35,229 bases of DNA, taken from contig CAIMEB010000092.1 in NCBI GenBank assembly GCA_903839855.1, forward strand, positions 1 through 35,229, in the 5' to 3' direction. The stretch is from an uncultured Methylococcaceae bacterium. Its GTDB lineage: Bacteria; Pseudomonadota; Gammaproteobacteria; Methylococcales; Methylomonadaceae. The translations under genes and the position numbers were made by a program. The notes below the pieces were generated by a model. The model did no database searches. It saw nothing but the letters and a program-made list of their open reading frames with translations, and was not told where the DNA came from. The first letter of the stretch is position 1. Each line of letters starts with the position of its first letter. Below are positions 35,101 to 35,229 of this stretch, in pieces.

Positions 35101-35229
35101 TTATGAATAATTAATTTAACTAAGGCCTGGCATGTTTAGCGTATGATAGAGTCATTTTTAAATTATAAATGCTCTATATAAAACAGCTCACCTCGCAAGA
35201 AATTCTCACCTTAGAAGAGATGCATAAAA
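35101..35229 (+). mobile_element. IS630-type insertion sequence, left end (cut by window edge)
   Basis: The stretch from about 35101 is where homology to the sensor kinase gene stops, and it leads into a transposase start at 35169. TA dinucleotides at 35094-35095 and 35098-35099 are suitable IS630 target sites. The exact end and the terminal inverted repeat cannot be fixed because the rest of the element is outside the window. Confidence 0.5.
35169..35229 (+). CDS. IS630-family transposase, N-terminal fragment
   Basis: ATG at 35169 opens a frame of 20 codons up to the window end, beginning 'MLYIKQLTSQEILTLEEMHK'. I recognise this as the N-terminus of IS630-like transposases, where 'LT..E...LE.MHKNHP' leads into the helix-turn-helix. 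The remainder is outside the window. It reads away from the truncated kinase gene. Confidence 0.6.
   Translation, partial: MLYIKQLTSQEILTLEEMHK

Overview
The window looks like chromosomal DNA of an AT-rich gammaproteobacterium. The gene order initiator tRNA-rimP-nusA-infB-rbfA-truB-rpsO-pnp and recA-recX-alaS is the classical gammaproteobacterial arrangement. An exosortase/CPBP-protease fusion next to glycosyltransferases, together with the style of the housekeeping proteins, makes a methanotroph-like (Methylococcales) host my best guess, but that is inference. Both ends of the window carry pieces of IS630-type transposase genes, so the segment is bounded by insertion sequences.

Layout. (1) 1-4790 is a mosaic accessory region. 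It holds an IS630 transposase tail, a hipBA toxin-antitoxin operon on the minus strand, a 31-codon relic ORF, a higBA toxin-antitoxin operon, a 5'-truncated chrB remnant and an intact chromate transporter gene chrA. Right after chrA lies a fossil second copy of hipBA that has lost its middle through a 7-bp repeat. (2) 4793-10559 is a complete tripartite RND efflux operon (lipoprotein adaptor, HAE1 pump, NodT-like outer-membrane lipoprotein) with no adjacent regulator. (3) 10751-13017, minus strand, is a tight ogt-xerD-lpxA cluster. (4) 13164-17156, plus strand, is an exosortase fused to a CPBP-family protease followed by two GT4 glycosyltransferases, probably a surface-protein sorting or glycan locus. 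(5) 17311-26292, minus strand, is the translation/transcription superoperon, starting at a clear sigma70 promoter in front of the initiator tRNA and ending at a strong terminator after pnp. (6) 26463-33683, minus strand, carries a small winged-helix protein, lysC, alaS, recX, recA, a TPR lipoprotein and ssb. (7) 33883-35229 is a hybrid histidine kinase gene that has lost its 5' part, abutting the start of an IS630-type transposase gene.

How the parts work together. The superoperon couples ribosome maturation (RimP, RbfA), initiation (tRNA-fMet, IF2), rRNA and tRNA modification (TruB), transcription elongation control (NusA), ribosomal protein S15 and RNA decay (PNPase). Its leader has two intrinsic terminators between the tRNA and rimP, which fits attenuation/antitermination control. 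The recA-recX-ssb neighbourhood serves recombination and repair. The left end bears the marks of repeated insertion, duplication and deletion. The loci that best repay a second look are the exosortase-protease/glycosyltransferase cluster and the hipBA fossil with its readable deletion junction.
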